Made by a program: the position numbers and the translations under genes | In this document: one piece after another, positions 33,361 to 46,251 of the stretch | How the letters are laid out: the number at the start of each line of letters is the position of its first letter | Numbering within the stretch: the first letter of the stretch is position 1 | Notes under the pieces: model-generated | Seen by the model: the letters and a program-made list of their open reading frames with translations, nothing else | What the model was told of the DNA's origin: nothing | Databases searched by the model: none | Origin: Ceratodon purpureus | Taxonomy: Eukaryota > Streptophyta > Bryopsida > Pseudoditrichales > Ditrichaceae | Assembly (NCBI GenBank): GCA_014871385.1 | Contig: CM026428.1 | Location: forward strand, 15,530,476-15,594,475 | Direction: 5' to 3' | DNA length: 64,000 bases

Positions 33361-34232
33361 CTAATGGGTTGTGGACCTTTGTAATTGCAAATCATGCAAC
33401 CGTCGCCCCCTGCAAGAAACATGCACCACAAGGGTCGTCACCTCCGCAAAGAATCCCCTCCGCCACGTCGGATGACCTCAACCCCCCTCCAACACCCACC
33501 CGCCACGTGTCAGGAATGACACACCCCCTCCACCCCCGCCGTAGCGCACCCCGTTTGAACCCCCCACGCCGTCCCCCATTCAACCCCCTCCCCCGACCCC
33601 CGCTCCATCCCCACCGCCCACTCCACCATGGCCCCCTCCCCGCCGTCGATCCTCTCTTCCAAAACCCTCCCAAACCCCGACGAAAACATCCCCAAACGAA
33701 CGAACCCATCGTCTCCGTCGCTGACACGCTCTGCCTGCCTCGTGCTTCGACTCCTCAGTTCCCGAACCCAAACCTGTCACGCCACCAACATCTAACCCAC
33801 ACATACATCTGCATCAAACGTTGCTCAAATCTGTACATCCACCCCACTCGAACACGATCATGACAAACCAACAAATCTCAGATTAGTTTACCAAAAAACT
33901 AGATATTGGACCTAAAATGTTGTGGCTTGGTACATTACATCACTTTGAGTGTGGTGACGGAGTTTGATCTCGTCACGGAGACTAGAAGCAGTGATCTGGA
34001 CGCGGAGTGGTCTTCTTTGCGGCGAAGCTCGAGGTTTGCTGCGAGATTGTTTGGTCTTTTGGGTCGATCGTAAGTTGAAGAGGAGGTCGAGAGGAAGACA
34101 AGAAGTTCGAGGGGCGGCTGTTGGGAGAGGCATGGAGTGGTGATCCGGAGGCGGAAGAGGACGGGGGTGAGCTCGTTGGAGGAGCTCTCGTGGTGCTAGG
34201 TTTGTTGGTGTGTGTTAGTGTTGGTTGTGGCG
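33361..34232 (+). promoter_or_regulatory. Upstream and 5' leader region of Tudor-SN, with a C-rich tract
   Basis: Bases about 33470-33660 are extremely C-rich on the plus strand, flanked by AT-rich DNA. Open frames across it are low-complexity Pro/Arg/His or Gly/Arg and are not credible genes. From about 33940 the strand becomes G-rich up to the Tudor-SN start at 34233. This switch suggests the transcription start lies between, but no core promoter box was identified. Confidence 0.45.
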
Positions 34233-37200
34233 ATGGCGACAGGATGGTTGAAGGGCACCGTGAAGGCGGTGCCTTCGGGGGATTCGCTGCTCGTCATGGG
34301 GAGCGTCAAGGGCGGGCCGCCTCCGGAGAAGACCATCACGCTTGCGGGGCTCATTGCGCCCAAATTGGTAGGAGCTCATTGGGTTGTGGTTTGGTGGATT
34401 AGTTTGTGGTGCGATCGGGGAGTGTGCATTGGTTGTATTCAAGCTTTGGAGTGATCTTGTGGATTGGTAGGTATGTTGGTCGATGATTGCGATGCACGAT
34501 AGATCGTTTCGGGGGTTGCGAGTTTTAGCTCGTTGATTGCCAGCTGAGTCTTGAGAAGTGCTTAGCGTTTTTCGTCTTGGATTCGTGGATGTGCGGGTTG
34601 ATGGTTTCCTTTTAGTTTCCTGGAGTTTTGAGGGCGGGATGCTCTTGGGCCGATTTCGTTTTTTGGTGGTGGTTGCGAGAGAGCTTAGTTGTTTTCGTAC
34701 GTAGTGGGATGTGGGCTTTGGGGGTAGCTGTGAGGGTGTTTGTGTGGATCGTGAAGCTAGAGGGGCAGAGAGAATATTGCTTTTTGGTGGGGGCTGACGT
34801 GCATGTTTCAGAGCTGTAGTGTTGCTTATCGCTGTTGCTTGAACCTATAGTTGATTTCACAAGGGTGCCCGAGGAGATTGCTATTGTTGATGCATTATTA
34901 GCTTTGGTATCGAAAGTGGTGCCTTTTCTGTGTCAACTGATCGGTTTGGTTTCGTTAAGGGAGTAATGTTGGATTAGGGGAGTTTCTGACTCCGGAGGGC
35001 GGGTCTCGTTTTTCCTGGGTCGTTTGTTTGTGGATAGTCAGTGTTAGTAATTTGCGAGTTCTGTCCCCTTTCCTGTTTTGAAAAGATATAATCTACTCGG
35101 AAACGTGCAGTTTGGACGAATTTCAATAGGGTTTTGTATCATGTTTAGCAGTGTTTCTGTGATAGTGTTGCGCACTCTGTCTATTCTGAGCCTCAAAGAT
35201 TGGAAGCTACCTTGTGAGAGGAAGACCAAATTCTGTAGCCCTGGCTGGAAAGGAATGTTAAGTCAGTTCTGGGAAGTAGCTCATTGTGTGGTTTCTGTCT
35301 TCTCGCAGGCGCGCAGAGATGGAAGAGACGAGCCCTTCGCATGGGATAGCAGGGAGTACCTTCGAAAGAAATGCATCGGCAAGGTAGTAATCTCATCGCT
35401 TCACCAATCGTGTGTTGTCTGTGTCTCAAAGTAAAGCATGTCAAAGCCTTGTCCTTTTCCGGGCGTTATTCAAAGTGATTGAGGTTCAGGCATTTTCAAT
35501 AGTCTAAGGATACTTACATAGAGGCCTGGGTTGTACACCTTGAATATTGTGTGCTGTTTTAGTCGGGATGGTCGAGGAACTGAATTATTTGATCATGTGA
35601 ATTCGACAGGAAGTGACGTTCAAGGTGGACTATGTTGTGCCGTCGATCAACCGAGAATTCGGAACGGTGATTATGGGCGGCCAGAACGTTGCTTACGATG
35701 TTGTTGCCGATGGCTGGGCCAAGGTGCGCATGTGTCTATAGTTATGCATTGACTACTGAGATGTTTTCCTGATGCACTGCTTTTCAGTTTTAGCTCTATA
35801 AAAGACAATGCTTGTTTCCTCCTTTAGTGACGAATATGTCTCTTGCTAACGACTTGTGCTCTTCATTGAGTCATCATAACCGCCAGTGTCGTCAAGTTTC
35901 AGCTGCACTCGTCTGGAAGGCTTGCTATTTTTGTTGGTACTTGAAGTGTTGAAGACTGCACTAGTGGTAACTGAAGTGAAATTGTTCTTTGGTTGTCTAC
36001 AGGTTCGTCAACAGGGAGGGCAGAACAACGAGGTGAAGCCAGAGCTCTTGCAAGAGCTGAACGAACGGGAGATGAAGGCCCAAACTGAAGGCTATGGCAT
36101 ATGGACCAAGGCAAGTGGTGTGGTTACGGTCATGTGCAATGAAGCTGCTGATACTGTTTTAGGTCGCTTGGGTTGCGTTTCTATTTTCCTTCAGTTCGGG
36201 TTCTTGAAACTTCTCTGGCAGTCTCGTTCCAAAGCAACGCCAGAGATTTTCTCTACATATTGTGTTGGAATAGTGGTTTTTCTAAGTCGGCAATGAGTTG
36301 TTGCAGGAGCCTGGTGCGTCAGAAGCTTCGATCCGAGACTTACCTCCATCGGCTATCGGAGATTCTTCGGGGTTTGATGCGCTGGGTCTGGTGGAGTCCA
36401 GCAAAGGAAAGGCGTTGCCAGCCATTGTGGAGGCCGTGAGAGATGGTAGCACCGTGAGGGTGTACCTTCTGCCCGATTTCCAATACGTGCAGGTTTACTG
36501 TGCTGGTGTCCAGGTGAGCCTCGTTGCTGTTCCAGTATGGCCAGCTGGTCCGATGCATTCTCTGTTGTTTTGTTTCATAAGGTAGAGGTTTCAATGAGTC
36601 TATTTTTTGGACCAGAAGTACAGCAATGATTTTCAGGGTGGTGGTTTGGAGAGGTCTTCGGGGCGTGTATGGATTGTGGAATGTGCTTGGAAGTAGGGAT
36701 TCAATTCGTGTGGACCAGATTCATGCACGAGGTGTCCGTCTGCTGGTAACACTAATTTATGGAGATTATCAAATGTAGGCGCCCTCGATGGGTAGACGGT
36801 CCCCTATGGCGGATATTTTACCTTCGGAAGAGGCGAAGGCTTCCAACGGGGAGTCAAAGACTGGAGAAGCGGCAGGAGAAGCAGCGGCGCCAATGACAAC
36901 TGCCCAGCGACTGGCAGCTTCGAATAGTGCGGCTGCGCAGGCCGAGATCCTTCCGGATCCGTACGCGAAGGAGGCAAAGCACTTCACGGAAGTGCGGGTG
37001 CTGAATAGAGATGTAAGGGCTTCTGCTTTTAGGAGTATTGCAGAAGCACATATGTCTTCGTTGAAAACGTGGAGTGTAAAGTTAACTTATTTGTTCTACG
37101 ACTTAATGAGCATTTTAAATGGGTTTACGATGTGACCGAGGTTCCTTTGGAGTTAGGGCAGAGTGTTTTCGAGAACTTTGTGGCAGGTTCGAAAACAAAG

Positions 37201-40200
37201 AGGAAATGCACTGGCTCTTTGCCGTCAGGCTATATTGCCATGAATAAATCTATGCATGTCATTGTGATTGAGGAAGATTATGCTGCATTTTGCTCCACTT
37301 ACATACGATTCATTTGGCTGGTGCAGGTGAGGATAGTATTGGAGGGCGCAGATAAGTTTAATAATCTGATTGGTTCCGTTCACTATCCGGATGGGGACAG
37401 TCTTTTAGACCTGTCCCTGGAGCTGGTCAAGCAAGTAAGTGATGCACCCCGTAAGTGGGGTTTTTGATTGCATCAGACATGTTCAACGAGTTTTGTAGCT
37501 TTGTTCTGAACGCAGCCCTGTTATTTTTGAAACATGCTTTCCGATGGTGTGCATTGATTTGGTTCTGAGAATTGCACTGGAGAATGGTAAATCTTTTGGC
37601 CAGGCTTTGCGATTGCGCTCGTGGGCCAGTTGTTCAATCTAGACAGCTGTGTTGTTTCCAAAAATGAGTCTAAAATGTTGTCAATTTGTGCCAGGGCTTC
37701 GTGAAAGTGGTGGAATGGAGCGCGAACATGATGGAAGAGGATGCGAAGCGGAAGCTGAAGGCTGCTGAGCTGCAAGCGAAGAAAGATCGCTTGAAGATCT
37801 GGACCACATACGTGCCCCCACAAACGAACTCGACAGCCATCCTGGATGTGAACTTCTCTGGCAAGGTGAGAGTCGGACGGAATTGTGATGGGCTAAGCTG
37901 GTGCCTTATATGGGTTACGGATGGTTGTAGTTCATTGTGTACGAGTGAGTTGTGTAGTTTGCAGGTACTGTGAGGCTTGGAGTGTAGCGGAAGGATGATT
38001 AGGCTCGAGCTCGGGACGGATGCTGTGGTCCTTTTATGTGTATGTATGATGGCATAGACGACTCTGTCCCTGAGAGTCGTACTGGCGAGCCATGGCTAAC
38101 GTGGTGGTGACGGTGTTGGCAGGTGATAGAGGTGGTGAGCGGAGACTGCGTGGTGGTGGCGGACGACGCTGCACCGTACGGCAGCCCTGCAGCCGAGAGG
38201 CGCGTGAACCTGTCTAGCATCCGGGCACCTCGGATTGGAAATCCGAAGAAGGAGGAGAAGCCTGCTGCGTATGCCCGGGAAGCAAAGGAGTATCTCCGCA
38301 ACCTCCTGATCGGTCAACAGGTAACGAATGGATCCATTGACGATGACTCAGATCCTTGTTTGCTATGCCTCTGTATCAATGTAGGCGGACTGTTCGTGGT
38401 AAGTCAGGACCAACGATCAAGCTGGTTTCTCTGATGAACACTCCGTTCGTGGCCTCCACTGGAGCGATGTGTGAGGATGTAGGGCCTTCAGAATGCCTGT
38501 GTTGTACAGCGTGAGGAGTCCTGTTGTGATGGTGTTTCTTGGAGTGCAGTGGTGAATCCTGTTTTCTAGTGCAGACTGGTGGTCGAACATGAGTCTGTCT
38601 GTGCATGTGAATGGTAGCATTTTGATGGTTGTTGTTTGGGCGTGTGTGCGTTGTATTTAGGTGAATGTAACGATGGAGTATTCTCGCAAGATTGGGGCGA
38701 TGGATGGTCCCATTCCCGCGGCCGCAGCGCCAGGGTCAGATCGCACGATGGACTTCGGGTCGGTGTTCCTGGTGAGTGCCCCGAAGGGCGAGGCCGCGGA
38801 TACGACGTTGCCCGCACTGGCTGTCCCTGGGCAGCCACAAGGTACAAACATTGCGGAGATGCTTGTGGTGAGGGGGTTCGCCACTGTGGTGCGACACAGG
38901 GACTTCGAGGAGCGGTCGAACTACTATGAAGCTTTGCTGGCAGCGGAGTCGAAGGCCATAAAGGGGAAGAAGAAGATTCACTCGCAGAAGGAGTCACCAG
39001 TGACCCACATCAACGACCTATCTCTGCCGGTAACGATCCGTGTGTGTCTGTGTTTGATGAGGTCGGCGAGGTTTGTACGTTTTTTGTGGTGATTGGATTG
39101 GTGGAGAAACTGAGCGGTGGATGGTTGTGGTGACAGGGTTCGACAAAGAAGGCCATTGGGTTCCTGCCCTTCTTGCAACGGCAGAGAAGGCTTCCAGCAA
39201 TAGTGGATTACGTGTTGAGTGGGCATAGGTTCAAGTTGTTGATTCCGAAGGAGACGTGTGGGATTGCATTCTCGTTGTCTGGAGTGCGATGCCCTGGCAG
39301 GGGAGAGCCGTATTCGGAGGAGGCTATTGCATTCATGAGGAGACGGATCCTACAGAGAGATGTGGAGGTGAGGTTTGATATGGTGTGACGTTGTGGGATG
39401 GAGGGTCAATGTTGTGGGATGGAGGTGTGGCCCTTGGGCAGGGCGGAGGTTGAAAGGGGGATATGTGTTGGGGCTGACGCTCGACGTGATGAATGGAATG
39501 GTGCAGATTGAGATCGAGGCGGTGGACAAGACGGGGACGTTTTTGGGGAGCTTGTGGGAAGGCAAGGAGAACGTGTCGATAGGGCTGCTGGAGGCCGGGC
39601 TGGCGAAGCTTCATCCGAGTTTCAGCACCGACAGGGTGACGGAGGGTCACCTGTTGCTTCGAGCGGAGGAGAGTGCGAAGAAGAAGAACCTGAAGGTAGG
39701 TGGCCTGGTGGGAGTGCTGAGTCATGGCTTTTCTGTGAGGAGGAAGTCGATTTTGTGACGTGAGGGCTTTGGTCTGGGGCTCGTCTGTTTTGTGAGTGAA
39801 GGGCCTTTGTGCAGCGGTGGTTTGGCTTGTTTACAATGTGCCTAGCTCGACAGTGTGGTTTTGCGGGAGTGGGGAGGATGGTGTTGTCTTAGGAGCTGAG
39901 TGGTTGGAAATGGTACATGCAGGCATGGGAGGGTTTCGTGGAGGGTGAAGCGGAGGCGAACAAAGCTGCAGCTGCCGGAGCGAAGGCTTTGGAGGCGAAG
40001 GCAGTTCCTGTAAGTAGACATGCTGAATGTGATGGGGGTTGGGATTAGTTTGTGTGATTTGTGAACGTTGCATGTAGAGTTTGATTTGGAGGAAAGTTGA
40101 TTTGTATGCTGCATCTCTCATTTGTCTTGTGGGCGGTTGTGGATGGGTGCAGGTTGTGGTGACTGACGTGTTGGGAGGAGGGAAGTTCTATGTCCAGACT

Positions 40201-41321
40201 GAAGAGGCCAGAGTGGCTGCCATCCAGAAAACCCTGGAGGGGTTGAGATTGAAAGACAAGCCCATGGTGCAAGGCATGTTCGTGCCCCAGAAGGGTGACA
40301 CTGTGATTGCTCAGTTTTCGAGTGATAACTCATGGAACCGTGCTTTGGTAAGTGGTTGGATGACATGGGAAGGTTTGTTTAATGACGGAGTGTGGATTGG
40401 TGTTGGATCAGATGAGTGAGTTGAACGGTTTGGAGGTGTTTGGGAGGGACTACTATTGTGTGGTGTGTCTATGTTGGGAGTTCACGATGAGGGCCGTTTG
40501 TGCTGGTCTGTGATGCTGTTTGTCACCTGGTTGTGGAGGAGCTGTATGGTGTTCTCTGTGTAGGCGGTCGAGAGCATTATGGGTATGTTGGAGCGTTTAG
40601 CTGGGTAGGCCCTGATTGGGCGTGGGTGTGGGTCTGTGCAGATTGTGAATGCACCTCGGCAAAGTGGTGCGCCGACTGCGAAGTCAGAGTACGAGGTGTT
40701 CTACATCGACTACGGAAACCAGGAGATGGTGCCATTGTCTCGGCTGCGGCCATTGGACCCGTCTGTGTCGTCACCCGCGCAAGGGTTGGCGATGTTGTGC
40801 AGCCTTGCGCACATCAGAGTGCCTGAGCTGGAGGAGGACTGTGGCGAGGAGGCGGCAGAGTTCCTGTCGGACTGTGTGGCGAACAAGCCCCTGCTGATGA
40901 AGGTGGAGGAGAAGGACACGAGCGGTGGGAAGGTGAAGGGCAAGGGGACAGGCCCTCGGTCGATCGTGACTCTGATCGAGCCTGAGTCGAGCAGAACCAT
41001 TCAGTCTCTGATGCTGGAGGTGAGTTGGTGGAATGTGGATGGGGGTGGTGAGAGCATTGTGGTTAGTAGTTTGCATTGGCAGGTATCCGGTGTGTGGACA
41101 GGAAGGGTGACGGGGATGTGGTTGGTTGGGTGTGGTTGCAGAATGGTCTGGCGAAGTTGGAGAAGGTGAACAGGTGGGATGGTCCGGAGAAGAAGAAGGT
41201 GCATGCGGAGCTGGAGGAGTTTCTGAGCTCGGCCAAGAAGAACCGGCTGAACATGTGGAGCTACGGAGACGTGGAGTCAGACGAAGAGGACACTCCGAGG
41301 AGGCCAATGGGGCGTCGTTAG
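34233..41321 (+). CDS. TSN: Tudor-SN (staphylococcal-nuclease and Tudor domain) protein
   Basis: Sixteen exons join to about 992 residues, the usual length of plant Tudor-SN: 34233-34367, 35309-35383, 35610-35723, 36003-36110, 36307-36513, 36779-37012, 37327-37434, 37695-37865, 38123-38320, 38661-39029, 39137-39367, 39507-39695, 39923-40009, 40153-40347, 40642-41019, 41142-41321. Every exon is a multiple of three, so all introns are phase 0. The protein has four staphylococcal-nuclease-like repeats (about 1-145, 215-385, 385-550, 575-715; for example GWLKGTVKAVPSGDSLLVMG), then a Tudor core (about 745-860, VFYIDYGNQEMVPLSRLRPL) embedded in a partial fifth repeat. The family acts in cytoplasmic RNA metabolism, stress granules and stress-mRNA stability. 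The intron after 36110 uses a GC donor (AAG|GCAAGT). This is a conserved host gene; no break is seen. Confidence 0.96.
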
Positions 41322-41952
41322 GAAGCTGGTAGAGGGGGAGAGAAGAGGGAGTTGCTAGCTAGGCCTGTTAGAGGGAGAGAGAGAGTTGTTAAAGTTGTAG
41401 ACGGCAATGCGCTTCTGTGGGCCTTCAGTTCGAAGGTCGGTTCCTTTTTGGGGACGAGAGTGATGAAATGAAATGGTTTCGGGACTTGTTGTATTTGTAC
41501 GACCATTAGAGACCATTTCGGGTCATTGGAAGGCCTTTTAAGGGAGGCTTGGGCAGTACTCTCAAGCAAATTTTCACCTCGGGCACGGTGCCACTTTGAG
41601 GCACAATTGAGTTCGGGCAGCCCTTTAGCGTCGCTGTCAGTCCCTGCGTGGGTACAAGAGAGCCTCGAACGTGGCCTGAGTGTCATCGTAGGCCCGCACC
41701 TTGCTAAACCCATCCTGCTAAATCAATGATGAAAGTGGAATTGGAGTGGTACCCCAGCAGATCATTTTATACTATTTCAGATCATTTTATACTATTTTGA
41801 GGTAGATCAAGTTGGCGCGAAACACTGCCAACCCAGCGAGATGTGGCGGGAGAGCGTGTGCGAAAATGTCGACTAGGAACTTTGTGTAGTCTGAGGCAAT
41901 TGACTTAGATTCAGGGAGGTTAGAGATTGCAGCGGGGTTTAGGTGCTACAGC
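41322..41952. other. Tudor-SN 3' region and intergenic spacer
   Basis: The Tudor-SN 3' untranslated region presumably occupies the first few hundred bases. No separate gene is visible before the ATG at 41953. A short tandem ATCATTTTATACTATTT(C/T) occurs at about 41761-41800. Confidence 0.5.
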
Positions 41953-44900
41953 ATGGCGTTGAGAGATGTTACAAACTGTGTTGCTACTCCGTATGTCCCG
42001 CAAATCAAACTGCACCCGAGGTTTGCTCCGTTGATTAGAAGAGGACAAAGGTTAGAAGATCAGCCTACACCGGAGAGCTTTGTAGAGAGGAGAGCAGCAA
42101 ATGAGACACATATCGACCTCTGGATCGATGGCAGAATCTACCCATTAGATCCGGCGACGAAGCAACCACCTCTGTTTGGGACAACCAAGCAATACATCGA
42201 ATATTGCTGTGAAGGAGAGAATGGTATGTTAGGATACACCAAGCGGTTGAGCTACGGTCACACTGAGGAAGGACAGTTGAATTCGGTAAATCGGCTGCAG
42301 CAGGAGGTGAACAGTCACGAGCGTTGCATCATGCAACTACGTGCGCAGTGTGAGGATTTGCAAGTGAAATTGGACAATATGACCCATGATGAAAACCGGC
42401 ACATAGAGGAGCGACTAAAGCTAGAAGGGGACATTAGGACTTTGGAGATATCGTGTGCAGAATTGAGGGTGCTAGTGGCCCAATCTGATGTCGCGAGGGG
42501 TGAGTTCAGGGAACGCGAGGAGCAGTTTAGTGCTTTAGAGGCCGAATTGAGAAATCAGAGAGAGGCTTGTGAGAAGCTCCAAGAGAAGATGAAGAGAATG
42601 GTGAAAACGCCGCTTGGATTTAGGGAGCGTGTCCACAGTCGTAAAATGAAGTGTCTGGATGAGCTTGCTCCTGGCTCCGGCCACGCAAAGCGAAGGAGAA
42701 CTGCGCTACGATATCAGATTCAGCCATCGACAGTGTCACAAGTGCAGGAATTCAACAAGCGACAAGGAAGGAAGAGGAGGCTCGGGGGTGATGGAACGTT
42801 GCACAACAAAACAGCTTCAGTTCTTGCTAGTGTATTGTCTGCAGGTGAGGCTCGCAAGCTTGCGGAGCAACCACGAATGAGTCAAGCAACTACAGCGGCC
42901 GCAGTGTGTATTTTCAAGAAAATTAAGAAATCGATAACAGAGGAAGTGATGTTGGGGACTTGTGATGCATCTGGCGTGAGTAATAGAGGATATGTGGCGA
43001 TGTGTAATGCCGTAAAACATCGGGTTCAGTTAGTTGCTCCAGAACTAAAGGGTGGTCTTTTGCCATCGAAGCACCGCCTAGCGCTGTTGCGAAAGCAGAT
43101 GAATGAGAAGCTTCCTCAATTTATAGGAGACTACTATCAAATAAAAGGTCGCCGAATAATTCCCGAGGTCAGGGTTGGGAAGAAGATTGTGCGAGGAGCA
43201 AAAGAAGTTATTCTTGATGACAAGAACAATCTCTTCGCGGAGCTGGAGGTTGTGCAGCGGTCGATGGTGCTGTTCTATGACATGACTATGGAAGGTAACG
43301 TCGTTCATTGTCACCTAAATTTTCAAGGTCTGTGAACTACTATGGGACATTGTGAAGTAAACTGTAGTGAAGTTCGAATGCACCACGAGTTATCGTGAAG
43401 AATTACATTGAAACTCAGAAATTGATGGGAAATGCTGAAGCAAGATTAACTTGGCTGGCTCCATAATTGCCTTTGTAAGAAGAACAAATGAATAGAGAAT
43501 TTGTCAACAATAGGTAACTTGACATGATGCACCGTCCATGGATAATACCAACTGTCAGAATAGTGGTGCATCAACAATTCACGGTGTGGTTTTCCAGTGG
43601 CATTGCTGAAGTTGCTGGATGCTTGTGAAAAAACTCTAAGGGGATCATTGTCTCATAGTGGAACGTGAAACACAAATTTGTGGAAGTGCTGTGCGGTCAA
43701 GGCGTTGATTCATTGTGCAGCTGCAAACAGTCGCTTAATTAATGCCTCATACCGATTATGACCAAAATATTTCAAAATTAATAATTGTGGAACCTGGTTG
43801 CTGTACTACAAACTGGAGTCTGTTCTAATAAGTACACTGTAGATTAATTTGGGGCAACATAGTATTACTTTGTGCTGGGTCTTATTATAAATTCGTATTG
43901 TGCAGAGTGCAATGGCCGGCCATTGGTCTTCGTGCTAAAATTGGACGAAGCAGAGGTGTTGCGGGAGAAGAAGTTTGAACGTGTGAGCCTGACTCTGATG
44001 AATAGGGCCCTCGATCCCGAGATTCAACGCAATGATGAGAGATATTTTTCGGTCCAGAGTGAACAGGAGATTTGGCCCATTGGGTGCTTCCAAGTGGAGA
44101 AGGAGTCTCACGAAATCTTGAATTGGGTATTTGAGCAGACAAGATTCCCTGAGGTAATTGCAGCTCAGAATGCAGGCCAGTTGCTGGAGGTACCGGGCCG
44201 TGGATCTTTCACGGTTTAGTGGCACTTGTCAGCGGACATGAAGACAATTAAGTGTATGAACGGGCTGCAGCATGGACCTAGCTGTAAAATGAACTGCATT
44301 TACTGCGAGCAGAAGCATGAGAGAGCCAAGACCGTGACAGCTGCTGACGCCGAACGTACTGCCACGACTAGAGGGAAGGGTGAATGGCAAGGAGGCTTGT
44401 TCGCATCAAGGATTCGAGCTGAACCAGTTGATGCAGCCACGCACCCACGTTGGAAGCAGGTGCTACCTATCCCTCTATCACGGACCCACATGTGCACATT
44501 ACATGCTTTGGTCCGAATCTGTGAAAAAATATTGCATTTGCATTTTATGTTTATTTGGAACATGCAAGACAACGCTAGGAAAACGGAAGCTATAGATCTC
44601 ATGGAGAAGTCACTATCTGCCATTGGCGTGGAATCGGGAAACTGTGTGCTAAAGCAAGATGTGAAAAAATCTGGGAAGTCTGGTAATGTGGTTATGAAAC
44701 CCAGCTTGCGTGGTGGAGTGGCCATAAAGTTATTTGGTCCTAGTTCATGGTCGACTCATACCAGAGTGTGGAAAGACATCACTATGTCCGAGATGAATAA
44801 TCTAGAGAATGGTCAAGCGAAAATCAAACGACAGAGAGTGTGGGAAACGCTAGAGGACCTGGTGCCGTACTTCACTGGACTAGTGTTGTCACCAGATCAG

Positions 44901-45697
44901 AGACGGGATTGCAAACATCGGATGGATGCTTTCGGAGCAGCATATATCAATGCATTCGGGGAAGGCCACGTCACGCACTACATTGTGAGTTTTTGGTGCC
45001 ATGTCCATTGTTAATGAAGTTTTCAAGTAGTTGTGATTGAGATCACGGTACATGTAAATACTGCTGCACAATTGTAATTCGGATGTGTCGAAGGCTTCGT
45101 TGGGATCCATTTGAAATGTGCATGTAGCTGTTCTTCATTCATGCTGAAGCTCGAATCTGGACATTGCAGCATGCTCTTATAAAGCACGGCCCTTGGTTCG
45201 TCGAAAAGTATGGTAGCCTTTCTGTGTGGAGCTGCCAGGGGATGGAGAAATCGCACCACGTGGCCAAATCGTCAAGTCAGGCACATTCTCAGCATGGGGG
45301 GACAAAGGATCGAACTAGTGTAGTTGTTCAACAATATGAATTTTGGTATCGAAACATACAACATAGGTACGATGCAAAGTTGAAGAAGAGGATTGCTGAT
45401 GCAGAGTTAGGCCTTCCCGATGTAGAGGTGCAGGCTGCAGGATCGAGACGGCGGGATGCTTGGCATGCTTCCAATGCTGCGGCAGCATGTCGTGAGTGGC
45501 GAGCGGCGCGCACACGAGAAGGTAGGCGTTATGTGATTGCTTCAACTGAAGGAGAGGCCGTTCAGGCAGAGGATGAAACTTCACCGGGTTCTGGCAACAG
45601 CAACGACATGGATGAAGAACTGACGGAGTCGTCGCAATGTCCAGATGAGACACAGGATTCTACTCAATCAGATTACGGTGTCACTGATATCACATAG
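41953..45697 (+). pseudogene. DDE-like transposase gene with an in-frame TAG
   Basis: Three exons (41953-43294, 43906-44984, 45170-45697) with good splice borders join to 983 codons, but codon 552 (44217-44219) is TAG, inside otherwise continuous coding sequence. The N-terminal third holds a coiled coil (about 110-215) and a basic stretch. The rest resembles a large family of uncharacterised transposase-like proteins: a first Asp in FVLKLDEAEV (D461), a second in WHLSADMKTI (D558) followed by a zinc-binding-like CKMNCIYCEQKH, and a late Glu in CQGMEKSHH (E833), consistent with D-D-E order. The C-terminus is acidic (ESSQCPDETQDSTQSDYG). The TAG sits six codons before D558, so a terminated protein would lack the second and third acidic residues. 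It may be a recent pseudogene, a readthrough gene or an assembly or sequencing variant. The family assignment is inferred from motif style. Confidence 0.55.
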
Positions 45698-45940
45698 GTA
45701 CATGGTGCTTGTCAGTATACACTTAGTTGAAAGAGGTAAAGATGAACGGCCACAATTATCATCTCTTCAGAAAAGTGATTTAACTGTTGTATAAATTGAA
45801 TCTGTGTAATTTGATATCTTGACGCAGCACATGTTATCATTCACCCTAGTGAATGCAATTGTCAAAAACTTCAGAAACTTCCAAGCTGAGTTCTCCCTAA
45901 CATATGTGTACGCATGTTGGGCCATCAATTTTGAGGGTGA
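45641..45940 (+). repeat. Direct repeat copy 1: 3' end of the DDE-like gene
   Basis: The last 19 codons of the DDE-like gene and about 240 bp of its downstream flank recur at 48882-49174 with about 90 percent or better agreement by eye. Shared words include CCAGATGAGACACAGG, ACTCAATCAGATTAC, GATGAACGGCCACAATTATC and GTACGCATGTTGGGCCATCA. Offset 3241 bp. Confidence 0.9.
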
Positions 45941-46251
45941 TGGATGAGTTGTATTATAGCTTACTGAAGTACATTAAAAAAATGGTTACATGCAGGTGTG
46001 ATGCCGCATTCCTCAACAAAAATGAACAATGACTTTACCACGAAGCAACATTCAAATTGTAATCAATCAAAGCAGAGGCAAGAGTGGGTTTTTGTATGTC
46101 ATTGTTGACATTTTATGTGAATAAAAAAATTGGGATTCATGCTGAAGCAATAACATGGCAAATGTGTTTATCCTGGCAGTAATAGTTCAAAAACGGATCC
46201 ATGTAGTATACTAAATCCAATTTGACTACAAGGAATATCTGAAGAACTAAT
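45941..46251. other. Spacer between the DDE-like and RING-like genes
   Basis: AT-rich; probably the 3' flank of the minus-strand gene that ends at 46252. No gene seen. Confidence 0.5.

Noticed and set aside
33369-33863. Long Pro/Arg/His-rich plus-strand frame and its Gly/Arg-rich antisense frames
   Set aside because: They are produced by the C-rich tract, have low complexity and no motif, and lie where the Tudor-SN promoter and leader should be.
43336-43900. Separate gene between the two halves of the DDE-like gene
   Set aside because: Splice borders at 43294/43295 and 43905/43906 join the flanking frames in phase, so this is an intron.
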